The notes below the pieces were generated by a model. That model was not told where the DNA came from and made no database searches. It saw nothing but the letters and a program-made list of their open reading frames with translations. DNA of 64,000 nucleotides from Bordetella parapertussis (GTDB taxonomy: Bacteria; Pseudomonadota; Gammaproteobacteria; Burkholderiales; Burkholderiaceae_A): positions 1 to 64,000 of the forward strand of contig CAMCRF010000009.1 in NCBI GenBank assembly GCA_945877235.1, read 5' to 3'. Made by a program: the position numbers and the translations under genes. This document shows positions 43,270 to 51,332 of this stretch, piece after piece. Position 1 is the first letter of the stretch, and each line of letters begins with the position of its first letter.

Positions 43270-43301
43270 GCGCCCTCGTAACCCGAGGGCGCTCTTTTTT
43301 T
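43270..43301 (+). terminator. Intra-operon terminator between aapJ and aapQ
   Basis: A perfect 9-bp stem GCGCCCTCG (43270-43278) / CGAGGGCGC (43284-43292) with loop TAACC is followed by TC and seven T (43295-43301). The next gene starts 10 bases later, so some read-through or a separate start is needed for aapQMP. Such partial terminators after binding-protein genes raise the ratio of binding protein to membrane parts. Confidence 0.9.
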
Positions 43302-43310
43302 CCTGCTTCC

Positions 43311-44285
43311 ATGACCCTGAGTCTCACGAATCCCAAGTTTCGGGCCCGCCTCTGGCAGGGCCTGCTGGTCGTGGTGTTGTTGGTGTGTCTCTGGCTCTTG
43401 GTAGCGAACCTCCAGAAGAACCTGGCCGCGCGCGGTGTGGAACTGGGGTTTGGCTTTCTCTCTGGCCCAGCAGGCTTCGATATTGCCGAGCGGCTGATCG
43501 CCTACAGCGCAGAGAGCAGTTACTGGATGGCGTATGCGGTGGGGATTCTCAACACCCTTCGCGTGGCGATTCTGGGTGTTCTCATCGCGACAGGCCTGGG
43601 ATTGTTTGTCGCCATCGGTGCGCTCAGCATCAACCCCTTGGTGGCCTGGCTCTGTCGGACTTATGTTGAAGTGCTGCGCAATGTGCCCTTGCTGTTACAG
43701 CTCTTTTTTTGGTACTTGTCGCTCGCGGCCTTGTTGCCTGAGAACGATGCGCCCCTGACTCTGTTGCCGGGCGTATTTCTGAGTAAGGGAGGTCTTTCGT
43801 TCCCTTGGTGGGTCGATGGCTTATGGGAGATACCCGAGCTGGGCCCATTTGGCATGGTGGGTGGGGCGGCGCTATCCCCGGAGTTTTTGGCCCTGCTCGG
43901 CGGGCTCTCGATTTACACCAGCGCATTCATTGCAGAGGTCATTCGCGCCGGCATTCTCTCTGTGCCCAAGGGGCAGTCAGAGGCTGCGAAGGCGCTGGGG
44001 TTCTCAGGCTGGCAGCAGCTTCGACTGATCATCCTTCCCCAAGCGATGCGGGTCATTGTTCCCCCCATGACCAATCAGTACCTCAACCTCACCAAAAACA
44101 GCAGTCTCGCGGTTGCGATTGGTTACCCCGAGTTGGTGAGTGTGGCCACCACGACGCTGAATCAGACAGGCCACGCGGTCGAGGCCATCAGTCTGCTGAT
44201 GCTGGTCTATCTCACCCTCTCACTCCTGACGTCCTGGCTCATGGCCCGTTTTGAACGCGCCTCCCGGCTCAAGGAACGCACATGA
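43311..44285 (+). CDS. aapQ: Amino acid ABC transporter permease (AapQ/BztB)
   Basis: Inner-membrane permease of 324 residues, shorter than the roughly 400 common for AapQ. About eight segments are visible. TYVEVLRNVPLLLQLFFWYL and the EAA loop SEAAKALGFSGWQQLRLIILPQA are family hallmarks, and a periplasmic insertion (around LPENDAPLTLLPGVFLSKGG) matches AapQ/BztB. Its end overlaps aapM by 4 bases. Confidence 0.94.
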   Translation: MTLSLTNPKFRARLWQGLLVVVLLVCLWLLVANLQKNLAARGVELGFGFLSGPAGFDIAERLIAYSAESSYWMAYAVGILNTLRVAILGVLIATGLGLFVAIGALSINPLVAWLCRTYVEVLRNVPLLLQLFFWYLSLAALLPENDAPLTLLPGVFLSKGGLSFPWWVDGLWEIPELGPFGMVGGAALSPEFLALLGGLSIYTSAFIAEVIRAGILSVPKGQSEAAKALGFSGWQQLRLIILPQAMRVIVPPMTNQYLNLTKNSSLAVAIGYPELVSVATTTLNQTGHAVEAISLLMLVYLTLSLLTSWLMARFERASRLKERT

Positions 44286-45340
44286 ACCCGCCCAGGGCAG
44301 CCGGTCCGACGTTGGCTCAGAGCCTGTTTCGTGGAAGGCTCAATACGGCCTTGACGCTCGTGGCTGGCGGGCTGCTTCTGTGGTTTCTCATCCAATTTGT
44401 CCCTTGGGCGATTGGCCACGCGGTCTGGTCGGCCGACCTTCAAGCCTGTCGAGAAGCGCGGGGACAAGGCGCCTGCTGGGGCGTGGTGTCAGAGAAGTGG
44501 CGGCTCATTCTCTTTGGCCGATATCCCTTCGAGGAGCTCTGGCGGCCGGTGGTCGCATGCGTACTCATGGTTGCGGCTGTGCTCGCAATTGCGCGGCGCG
44601 AATGGTGGAAGCCTTGGGTTTTTGTGAGTGCTTTATTGGCGATTGTGTTCGCGGTATTGCTCATGCTGGGTGGATTTGCTGGCCTCTCGGAGGTGCCCAC
44701 CGAGCGCCTGGGCGGGCTCTCGCTCACGCTGCTTCTGGCCATTATTGGAAATATTGCCTCGCTCCCCTTGGCCGTGGCACTGGCCTTGGGAAGGAGCTCA
44801 GACCTTCCTCTGGTGCGCGCAGTCTGCACCACGTTCGTCGAGGTGGTGCGGGGGGTTCCTCTGGTGACGGTGCTCTTCATGGCGAGCTTCATGTTCCCGC
44901 TGTTTCTGCCCTCGGGTATGAACCCCGATGTGCTGCTGCGGGTGGGTGTGGGGCTGACCCTGTTTAGTGCTGCCTACCAGGCAGAGGTAATTCGTGGAGG
45001 GATTAACTCCGTGCCGAGGGGGCAGATCGAGGCCGCGCAATCGCTCGGCATGGGCTACTGGCTCACCCAGACCAAGGTGGTGTTGCCGCAGGCCTTTCGG
45101 GTGGTGGTGCCACCTCTGGTCAATAGCTTTATTGCCCTGTTCAAAGACACCTCATTGGTGACGATCGTCAGCTTGTTTGAGCTCTTCGGGAGCTTGCGGT
45201 TGGCGCTGGCCGATCCAGAGTGGAGACCGTTTTACGTCGAGGGCTTCTTGTTTGTAGCCTTGGTGTACTGGGTGTTCTGCAGTGCTATGAGTCGCTACGC
45301 ACGTGGGCTCGAGCGTGATTTTGCGTCCGCAAGACGATAG
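44282..45340 (+). CDS. aapM: Amino acid ABC transporter permease (AapM/BztC)
   Basis: Second permease of the importer, 352 residues. An N-terminal segment is followed by a periplasmic loop (WSADLQACREARGQGACWGVV) with two Cys, then the permease core with FVEVVRGVPLVTVLFMAS and the EAA loop IEAAQSLGMGYWLTQTKVVLPQA. ATG 44282 overlaps the aapQ stop. With aapQ it forms the channel, energised by AapP. Confidence 0.94.
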   Translation: MNPPRAAGPTLAQSLFRGRLNTALTLVAGGLLLWFLIQFVPWAIGHAVWSADLQACREARGQGACWGVVSEKWRLILFGRYPFEELWRPVVACVLMVAAVLAIARREWWKPWVFVSALLAIVFAVLLMLGGFAGLSEVPTERLGGLSLTLLLAIIGNIASLPLAVALALGRSSDLPLVRAVCTTFVEVVRGVPLVTVLFMASFMFPLFLPSGMNPDVLLRVGVGLTLFSAAYQAEVIRGGINSVPRGQIEAAQSLGMGYWLTQTKVVLPQAFRVVVPPLVNSFIALFKDTSLVTIVSLFELFGSLRLALADPEWRPFYVEGFLFVALVYWVFCSAMSRYARGLERDFASARR

Positions 45341-45349
45341 GGAATCGAC

Positions 45350-46084
45350 ATGTCGGTGATTCAGTTTGAACAGGTCTCCAAGTGGTATGGCAGCTTTCAG
45401 GTTCTGACCGATATAAATCTCGGTATTGCTGCCGGTGAGCGCGTGGTGGTCTGCGGCCCATCGGGCAGTGGAAAGTCCACCCTCATCCGATGCGTGAACG
45501 CGCTTGAGCCCTATCAGGCGGGACGATTAACGGTCTGTGGGACGCATCTCACCGATGACCTCAAGTCGATCCATGAAGTGCGCGCCAAGGTGGGCATGGT
45601 GTTTCAGAGCTTCAACCTCTTTCCTCACCTGACGGTGCTGCAGAACCTCACCCTAGCGCCCATGCATGTGCGTGGTGTTGCCCAGGCCGAGGCCGAGGCT
45701 GAGGCCATGCGCCAGCTCGAACGGGTTCGTATTGCGGAGCAGGCACAGAAGTATCCGGGCCAGCTCAGTGGCGGCCAACAGCAGCGCGTAGCCATTGCGC
45801 GAACGCTCTGTATGAGGCCCGAGGTGCTGCTCTTTGATGAGCCGACCAGCGCACTCGATCCCGAGATGGTCAAGGAGGTGCTTGACGTCATGGTGAGCTT
45901 GGCCCAGCAGGGCACCACAATGATCTGCGTGACGCATGAGATGGGATTTGCCCGTGAGGTCGCTGATCGGGTGATCTTTATGGATGCCGGCAAGATTGTG
46001 GAAGAGGCTCCACCAGATCAATTTTTCAGCGCCCCGAAGCACCCGCGCGCAATCGACTTTCTCTCGAAAATTCTCGCTCATTAA
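45350..46084 (+). CDS. aapP: Amino acid ABC transporter ATP-binding protein (AapP/BztD)
   Basis: Polar amino acid ABC ATPase of 244 residues. Walker [10 protein letters not shown] is at about residues 35-43, the Q-loop region is [19 protein letters not shown], the signature is [13 protein letters not shown], Walker B is [15 protein letters not shown], and the H-loop is [11 protein letters not shown]. It is the last gene of the aap set, 16 bases before the tartrate dehydrogenase gene, so read-through into the next genes is possible. Confidence 0.96.
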   Translation: MSVIQFEQVSKWYGSFQVLTDINLGIAAGERVVVCGPSGSGKSTLIRCVNALEPYQAGRLTVCGTHLTDDLKSIHEVRAKVGMVFQSFNLFPHLTVLQNLTLAPMHVRGVAQAEAEAEAMRQLERVRIAEQAQKYPGQLSGGQQQRVAIARTLCMRPEVLLFDEPTSALDPEMVKEVLDVMVSLAQQGTTMICVTHEMGFAREVADRVIFMDAGKIVEEAPPDQFFSAPKHPRAIDFLSKILAH

Positions 46085-46100
46085 CTTCTAAAGGATAGAT

Positions 46101-47171
46101 ATGTCGCGCTACAGGATTGCAGCAATCCCGGGGGACGGGATTGGTAAGGAAGTGTTGCCTCAAGGCATTCGCGTGCTTGAGGCCTGTGCCAAGCGCTTTG
46201 GTCTGCAGCTTCAGTTCGATGCCTTCGATTTTGCATCGTGTGACTACTACCATGCGCATGGTGACATGCTGCCCCCAGACTGGAAGGCCCAGATCGGTAG
46301 CCATGATGCGATTTTCTACGGCGCGGTTGGCTGGCCCGCCACCGTGCCCGACCACGTCTCGCTCTGGGGCTCGCTGCTGAAGTTTCGGCGGGAGTTTGAT
46401 CAGTACATCAACCTAAGGCCCGTTCGACTCATGCCTGGGGTGAAGTCGCCGCTGGCCGACCGTAACCCAGGAGATATTGATTTCTACGTGGTCCGTGAGA
46501 ACACCGAGGGAGAATATTCCTCTGTTGGGGGAACGATGTTTGCCGGCACGGAGCGCGAGGTGGTAATTCAAGAGACCGTGATGACCCGCGTGGGCACCGA
46601 TCGGGTTCTGAAGTTCGCTTTTGAGCTCGCGCAGCGACGGCCAAAGAAGCATCTGACCTCGGCGACCAAAAGCAATGGCATTGCCATCACCATGCCCTGG
46701 TGGGACGGACGCGTTGAGGAGATGGCCAAGGCCTATCCCGATGTGCGGTGGGACAAATATCACATCGACATCCTCACGGCCCATTTCGTTCAGCATCCGG
46801 ATTGGTTCGATGTTGTGGTGGCAAGCAATCTCTTTGGCGACATCCTCTCGGATCTCGGCCCTGCTTGCACCGGAACCATCGGCATTGCACCCTCTGGAAA
46901 TCTCAACCCCGAGCGCAACTTTCCATCGCTGTTTGAGCCGGTGCATGGCTCTGCCCCCGATATTGCAGGCAAGGGCATTGCCAACCCCATTGGTCAGATC
47001 TGGTCTGGCGCCATGATGCTTGACTTCCTGGGCCATGCTGACGCGCACGACGCCATTCTGCGTGCCATTGAGTTGGTCTTGCGCTCTGGCCCCAAGACCC
47101 GCGACCTTGGAGGCACAGCGAATACAGTGGAGGTTGGTGCCGCAATTGCTGAGGCGGTGAAGACGGCATGA
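46101..47171 (+). CDS. ttuC: Tartrate dehydrogenase/decarboxylase (D-malate dehydrogenase family)
   Basis: NAD-dependent beta-decarboxylating dehydrogenase of 356 residues, related to isopropylmalate dehydrogenase. The nucleotide-fold start is AAIPGDGIGKEVLPQG; substrate and metal residues lie in YINLRPVRLMPG, ENTEGEYSSVGG and NLFGDILSDLGP; NAD contacts are in FEPVHGSAPDIAGKG. The sequence around WGSLLKFRREFDQY marks the tartrate/D-malate branch. Glycerate 2-kinase directly downstream supports tartrate to D-glycerate to 2-phosphoglycerate. D-malate is an alternative substrate. Confidence 0.9.
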   Translation: MSRYRIAAIPGDGIGKEVLPQGIRVLEACAKRFGLQLQFDAFDFASCDYYHAHGDMLPPDWKAQIGSHDAIFYGAVGWPATVPDHVSLWGSLLKFRREFDQYINLRPVRLMPGVKSPLADRNPGDIDFYVVRENTEGEYSSVGGTMFAGTEREVVIQETVMTRVGTDRVLKFAFELAQRRPKKHLTSATKSNGIAITMPWWDGRVEEMAKAYPDVRWDKYHIDILTAHFVQHPDWFDVVVASNLFGDILSDLGPACTGTIGIAPSGNLNPERNFPSLFEPVHGSAPDIAGKGIANPIGQIWSGAMMLDFLGHADAHDAILRAIELVLRSGPKTRDLGGTANTVEVGAAIAEAVKTA

Positions 47172-48457
47172 CTCACCATGGGCCTGCATTGCTGCAGGCC
47201 GCGTTCAATGCGGCCGTAAAGGCCGCAGATCCACGCGTCTGTATGCAAGGGCGACTACCGAACCCACCTGCGGGGCGCACGCTGGTGGTCGGAGCGGGTA
47301 AAGCTGCCGCCAGCATGGCCGCAGCCGTAGAGGCACAGTGGCCGAAAGACGCCCCGCTCTCTGGGCTGGTCATCACTCGGTATGCCCATGGCCTGCCGCT
47401 TCAACGGATTCGCTGTGTGGAGGCGGGCCACCCCGTGCCTGATTCGGCTGGGCAGCAGGCCGCGCAAGAAATCCTCGGCGCCGTGACGAGCCTGGGTCCG
47501 CAGGACCTGCTGATCGCGCTGGTCTCTGGAGGAGGCTCCAGCCTCTTGAGCCTACCGGTGGCGGGCGTCAGCATGCAAGACCTCCAGGCTGTGACCAAGG
47601 CCTTGTTAACGTCCGGCGCGCCCATTACTGATATGAATATCGTGCGCAAGCACCTCTCGCGCATTCAGGGGGGACAACTGGCCCTCTGCAGCCGTGCACC
47701 GGTTCATGCCCTGGTGATCTCCGACGTGGTGGGCGATGACCCTTCGGCGATTGCCTCAGGGCCCTGCTCGCCAGACCCCTCACGGTTCCTGGATGCCAAG
47801 GAGGTCCTGGATCGCTGGGGCGTAAAGCCCCCGGAGTCCGTTGCGCGGCACTTGGCCGCTGGGCTCGCAGCCGCCGTACCCGAGACACCCAAGCCAGGTG
47901 ATGCACGCCTGTCGCATGCCACCACCGACCTCATTGCAACGGCTCGGATCAGTCTGGACGCTGCATCTGCTGTACTTCGCGCACAGGGCGTTCAGGTGGT
48001 GAACCTCGGTGATGCCGTTACGGGTGAAGCGCGTGATGTAGCAACGGCGATGGCTTCTTGGGTGCGAGAGCTCGCACAGGATCGCGACTCAAGCTACGCG
48101 AGGCCTGTTGCACTGGTCTCTGGCGGGGAGTGCACCGTAACGGTCAGGGGTGCGGGGCGAGGCGGGCGCTGCTCAGAGTTTCTGCTCGCATTGGGTCTCG
48201 CAGTCGAGTCGCTTGGCGTGGGTGCGCAGGTGACCGCACTGGCTGCTGACACAGACGGGATTGATGGCGTGTGTCCATACGCGGGTGTCTGGCTGACCCC
48301 AGGCACCCTCTCAGCGGCGCGAGCAGGTGGTGTCTCCCCCATGCAGGCGATGGACACCAACGACGCGCTTGCGGTCTTTGAGCCGCTTGGGCAGGTGATC
48401 CAGACAGGGCCGACCAGGACCAATGTCAACGATTTTCGTGCGATCCTCATCCAATGA
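47168..48457 (+). CDS. ttuD: Glycerate 2-kinase (TtuD/MOFRL family)
   Basis: A 429-residue MOFRL/DUF4147 protein. Early annotation called this family hydroxypyruvate reductase, but characterised members are glycerate 2-kinases. Visible segments are LVVGAGKAAASMAAAVE near residue 38, LVSGGGSSLL, ITDMNIVRKHLSRIQGGQLA, ISDVVGDDPSAIASGP, SGGECTVTVRGAGRGGRCSEF and AADTDGIDG. The start overlaps the tartrate dehydrogenase stop (ATGA), consistent with consecutive steps. Its end overlaps pyrC by 4 bases. Confidence 0.9.
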   Translation: MTHHGPALLQAAFNAAVKAADPRVCMQGRLPNPPAGRTLVVGAGKAAASMAAAVEAQWPKDAPLSGLVITRYAHGLPLQRIRCVEAGHPVPDSAGQQAAQEILGAVTSLGPQDLLIALVSGGGSSLLSLPVAGVSMQDLQAVTKALLTSGAPITDMNIVRKHLSRIQGGQLALCSRAPVHALVISDVVGDDPSAIASGPCSPDPSRFLDAKEVLDRWGVKPPESVARHLAAGLAAAVPETPKPGDARLSHATTDLIATARISLDAASAVLRAQGVQVVNLGDAVTGEARDVATAMASWVRELAQDRDSSYARPVALVSGGECTVTVRGAGRGGRCSEFLLALGLAVESLGVGAQVTALAADTDGIDGVCPYAGVWLTPGTLSAARAGGVSPMQAMDTNDALAVFEPLGQVIQTGPTRTNVNDFRAILIQ

Positions 48458-49512
48458 CTGTTGCCACCCACACTGAACTTCGCATGACCAGGCCAGATGA
48501 TTGGCACCTGCACCTGCGGCAAGGCCAGGCCCTGCTCGATGTGGTCAATGCCAGCGCATACTGGACTGCTCGAGCGCTTGTCATGCCCAATCTCACACCG
48601 CCAGTGACCACGGTGGCGCAGGCGCTGGCGTATCGGGAGGACATTCTTCGAGCCGTTCATCCAGGGCTTGCTTTTGACCCCCAGATGACGCTCTACCTCA
48701 CCGACAACACATCGGTTGAAGAGGTCCTTTGCGTCGCCCAGACACCGAATGTCCTTGCGTTCAAGCTCTATCCGGCTGGTGCCACCACCAATTCCGATAA
48801 AGGCGTGACCGATCTGGCTCGTTGCGATAAGGCCCTCGAGGCCATGGCCAAGCACGGCGTCGTGCTGTGCGTGCATGGCGAGGTGACCCACGCTGAGGTG
48901 GATGTCTTCGATCGGGAGGCACGGTTTGTTGAGGAGGTGTTGGCCCCCATGCGCAGGCGGCACCCCGGGCTGCGCGTGGTCCTTGAACACATCACGACCC
49001 GCGAGGGGGCCGACTATGTCGCCCAGAGCGAACCGGGTATTGCTGCGACCATCACGCCACAGCATCTCTTGTTGAGTCGCAACGCGCTGTTTCAGGGGGG
49101 GTTGCGACCCCATGCCTACTGCCTGCCTGTACTCAAGCGCGAGACCCATCGACAGGCCTTGCTCAAAGCTGCCACCAGCGGCAACCCACGCTATTTTTTG
49201 GGAACAGACTCTGCACCGCATGCCCGAAGCGCCAAAGAAAACAGCTGTGGCTGCGCCGGCTGCTATACCGCGCCCCACGCCCTCAGTCTCTACGCCCAGG
49301 CGTTTGATCAGGTAGGTGCGCTGGACCGGCTCGAGGCCTTTGCCAGCCATTTCGGTGCGGACTTCTACGGCCTGCCGCGCAACCAGGCGCAGGTTCGCCT
49401 TGTGCGACGCCCAATGCAAGTGCCCGATGCCCTTCCGTTTTGCGCAGAGACCATCACGCCGCTCATGGCTGGGCAGACGCTTGACTGGTCGATGGAGCGT
49501 GACGGGGCATAG
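48454..49512 (+). CDS. pyrC: Dihydroorotase (PyrC type)
   Basis: Zinc enzyme that closes carbamoyl-aspartate to dihydroorotate in pyrimidine synthesis, 352 residues. The metal-binding HxH is in RPDDWHLHLRQG, the carboxylated lysine is in AFKLYPAGATTNS, later ligands are in CVHGEVTH and LEHITTREGA, and the catalytic Asp is in GTDSAPH. This is the short E. coli-like class. The ATG overlaps the glycerate kinase stop (ATGA), which places it in the tartrate gene transcript. Confidence 0.96.
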   Translation: MTVATHTELRMTRPDDWHLHLRQGQALLDVVNASAYWTARALVMPNLTPPVTTVAQALAYREDILRAVHPGLAFDPQMTLYLTDNTSVEEVLCVAQTPNVLAFKLYPAGATTNSDKGVTDLARCDKALEAMAKHGVVLCVHGEVTHAEVDVFDREARFVEEVLAPMRRRHPGLRVVLEHITTREGADYVAQSEPGIAATITPQHLLLSRNALFQGGLRPHAYCLPVLKRETHRQALLKAATSGNPRYFLGTDSAPHARSAKENSCGCAGCYTAPHALSLYAQAFDQVGALDRLEAFASHFGADFYGLPRNQAQVRLVRRPMQVPDALPFCAETITPLMAGQTLDWSMERDGA

Positions 49513-50341
49513 CCCAGCTTGGCTCGGTGAGGTTCACCCACCAGAGGCCTGGACGCGCTGTGTCCTTATGGATCCGCATGCAGATGCGTTCGGCAGATGG
49601 CTGGACTGGATCAATCATCAGGCCCATGCGCGCGATGTTCGCCTCGAGGACGGACGTCCAGTTCGTTTCGTGGCGCATGACCGCTTGCCACGGGATGCAG
49701 CCTATGAACAATGGATTGCTCAGACAGCCTGTGTCCCGACGCGAGACAATCATCACGATCGGCTCAACGCCTTCGTCTGGCTGCGGCTGCCGCGTCTCAA
49801 GGCAAGGCTCAATGCCATCCAATCTCTCTGGCTTGAGAAGCAAGGCGCACAGGGGCCCCGAGGTGCATGGCGTGATTGGGCAACCTTAATGGATGAAAAC
49901 GGTGCCATCGTGCTCGATGCCAGCCCTCATGGGCGCCTGGCCTTGGCACTCCGATCCCGGCGCTGGATACAGACCTTTGTGAACGACCGCGCGGACTGGC
50001 AGCAGGGCAGGGGGGTGCACCTTCTCGGGCATGCGCTCTTAGAGAAGGGACTAGACCCCTACAAGGCGATGACCGCCCATGCCTGGATCCTGCCACAGCC
50101 CCCGGCAATGACCCGGCCATCCTGGCCTGCGGTCGATGCCTATGTGCAATCGGCCTGCCCAGAGGCCGCCGAAACGCTCCTGCTACAACCTCCAGAGCTG
50201 CTGCCTTTGCCCGTGTTGGGCGTTCCGGGTTGGTGGCCGGCGAATGAGGCCGCAGACTTCTATGCAGACGAGCACGTCTTTCGTCCGCCCCGCGCAGCCC
50301 GTATGATGTCGAAGGACAGTGGGTCGGACGATCGCTGCTAG
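49499..50341 (+). CDS. DUF3025 family protein
   Basis: A 280-residue protein. GTG 49499, inside the pyrC end, is the likely start (MTGHSPAWLGE); a later ATG near 49568 is possible. Features: DRLPRDAAYEQWIAQT, DNHHDRLNAFVWLRLPRLKARLNAIQ and HLLGHALLEKGLDPYKAMTAHAW, characteristic of this uncharacterised family. The last nine codons lie inside the 5' strand of the RNase P RNA P1 helix, and the predicted rnpB promoter is also within its coding sequence. Confidence 0.87.
   Translation: MTGHSPAWLGEVHPPEAWTRCVLMDPHADAFGRWLDWINHQAHARDVRLEDGRPVRFVAHDRLPRDAAYEQWIAQTACVPTRDNHHDRLNAFVWLRLPRLKARLNAIQSLWLEKQGAQGPRGAWRDWATLMDENGAIVLDASPHGRLALALRSRRWIQTFVNDRADWQQGRGVHLLGHALLEKGLDPYKAMTAHAWILPQPPAMTRPSWPAVDAYVQSACPEAAETLLLQPPELLPLPVLGVPGWWPANEAADFYADEHVFRPPRAARMMSKDSGSDDRC
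50302..50307 (+). promoter_or_regulatory. Candidate -10 element of rnpB
   Basis: TATGAT, a 5/6 match to TATAAT, lies 6 bases before the first base of the rnpB P1 helix at 50314, the right distance for a start there. The -35 position (around 50279-50284, TTTCGT) is a poor match. The element sits inside the end of the DUF3025 gene. Confidence 0.5.
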
Positions 50342-50668
50342 CGCTGCTAGGAGAGGAAGGTCCGGACTCCACAGGGTAGGGTGACGGCTAACGGCCGTAC
50401 GCAGCAAGCGCGCCTCGGCGCGCCCAAGGCGAGGAATAGGGCCACAGAGACGAGTAACCATGGGCGACCATGGGGATGTGAAACGCGGTAACCTCCACCC
50501 GGAGCAACACCAAATAGGCGTGTGCAGGTCCTCTCGAGGACCGGAACGGCGTCCCGTCGGAGCACGCGGGTCGGTGGCTTGAGCCCGTCAGCAATGACGG
50601 GCCTAGAGGGATGATCGTCATAGGGCCTCGTGCCCCGTAACAGAATCCGGCCTACAGACCCACTGTCC
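50314..50668 (+). ncRNA. rnpB: RNase P RNA component (bacterial class A)
   Basis: Catalytic RNA of RNase P, which trims the 5' leader of pre-tRNAs. The ends pair perfectly over 12 bases, GGACAGTGGGTC (50314-50325) with GACCCACTGTCC (50657-50668), forming P1. Conserved segments include GAGGAAGGTCCGGACTCCAC near the 5' side, GGTAACCTCCACCCGGAG, and ACAGAATCCGGCCTACAGAC at the 3' side. The length of about 355 nt fits class A. The first 28 bases overlap the DUF3025 gene. Exact ends are inferred from P1. Confidence 0.95.
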
Positions 50669-50797
50669 ATTTTCCTCATAAAACACCTGAATTTTGTCGG
50701 CTTATCCCCTTGATTTCATTCTAATCTTTGGTGTGAATTTGAGGGAAAGTTCGCCCGTAAGTCATTGTTTGGAAAAGAAAAATCAGTCCTGATTGGC

Positions 50798-50826
50798 TTG
50801 ACCCTCATCGGCATTTTCCGTAAAGT
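50798..50826 (+). promoter_or_regulatory. Sigma-70 promoter of the mraZ/dcw operon
   Basis: TTGACC (50798-50803, 5/6) and TAAAGT (50821-50826, 4/6) are separated by exactly 17 bases. A start near 50833 would give a leader of roughly 60-85 bases. The -10 overlaps the first MraZ repeat, so MraZ binding should block this promoter. Confidence 0.7.
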
Positions 50827-50860
50827 GGGAAAACGTGTGAAAAAGTGGAAAAAAGTGGGG
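50825..50860 (+). promoter_or_regulatory. MraZ operator: four GTGG-type repeats at 10-bp spacing
   Basis: Four hexamers recur at exactly 10-base intervals: GTGGGA (50825), GTGTGA (50835), GTGGAA (50845) and GTGGGG (50855), separated by A-rich spacers. MraZ in E. coli and mycoplasmas is known to bind tandem TGGG-type repeats separated by about 5 bases upstream of its own operon. One repeat deviates in its third core base (GTGTGA). The array covers the -10 and start site, as expected for autorepression. Confidence 0.85.
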
Positions 50861-50915
50861 ATCTCTCCTGCTTGCCCTGCGCGCACGCTTGATGACCATG
50901 CCGATTGCCTTGCCC

Positions 50916-51332
50916 ATGCTGACCGGTATTTCCGCTCTTTCCCTCGATGCGAAGGGGCGTATGACGCTGCCAGCGCGTTATCGCGAGGCGCTAGGTGTAG
51001 GCGACCCCACGGGCAGCACCTTGGCCTTGCTCGAGAGCGACAACGGCTGTCTCTTGCTTATGTCCCACGCCCGCTGGGTGGCCAAGATCAATGGGCTCTC
51101 TGAGGACGAGGCGGACGAAGATCGTCGACGGTTCTGGCTTGGCCTGAGCGATACCCCAGAGATCGACTCGGCGGGACGCATTCTGCTCAACCCCGTGCTG
51201 CGGGAGGGCGCAGGCATCAGCCGCGAGGTGATGCTTCTCGGGGTTGGCCCCCACTTTGAAATCTGGGATGCCGCACGACTGGCTGCACACAAGGAGCAGG
51301 TCCGTGCGCGCAAGCTGCGAGGGGCTCCGTGA
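50916..51332 (+). CDS. mraZ: Transcriptional regulator MraZ
   Basis: DNA-binding regulator of the division and cell-wall cluster, 138 residues from ATG 50916. This start gives MLTGISALSLDAKGRMTLPARYREAL, aligned with the usual N-terminus of the family; upstream in-frame starts (TTG 50889, ATG 50892 and 50898) would add up to nine residues, and none has a good ribosome-binding site. Two AbrB-like repeats carry DAKGRMTLPARYR (about 10-22) and DSAGRILLNPVLR (about 80-92). It probably binds the repeats at 50825-50860. Confidence 0.93.
   Translation: MLTGISALSLDAKGRMTLPARYREALGVGDPTGSTLALLESDNGCLLLMSHARWVAKINGLSEDEADEDRRRFWLGLSDTPEIDSAGRILLNPVLREGAGISREVMLLGVGPHFEIWDAARLAAHKEQVRARKLRGAP

Noticed and set aside
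48094..49419. 441-codon open frame on the minus strand across ttuD and pyrC
   Set aside because: It is antisense to two well-recognised enzymes and crosses their junction. It has no recognisable domain, and its codon pattern fits the complementary strand of real genes.
49316..49498. 61-codon N-terminal extension of the DUF3025 protein into pyrC
   Set aside because: It is a shadow frame of the pyrC C-terminal coding region; GTG 49499 gives a plausible start near the pyrC stop.
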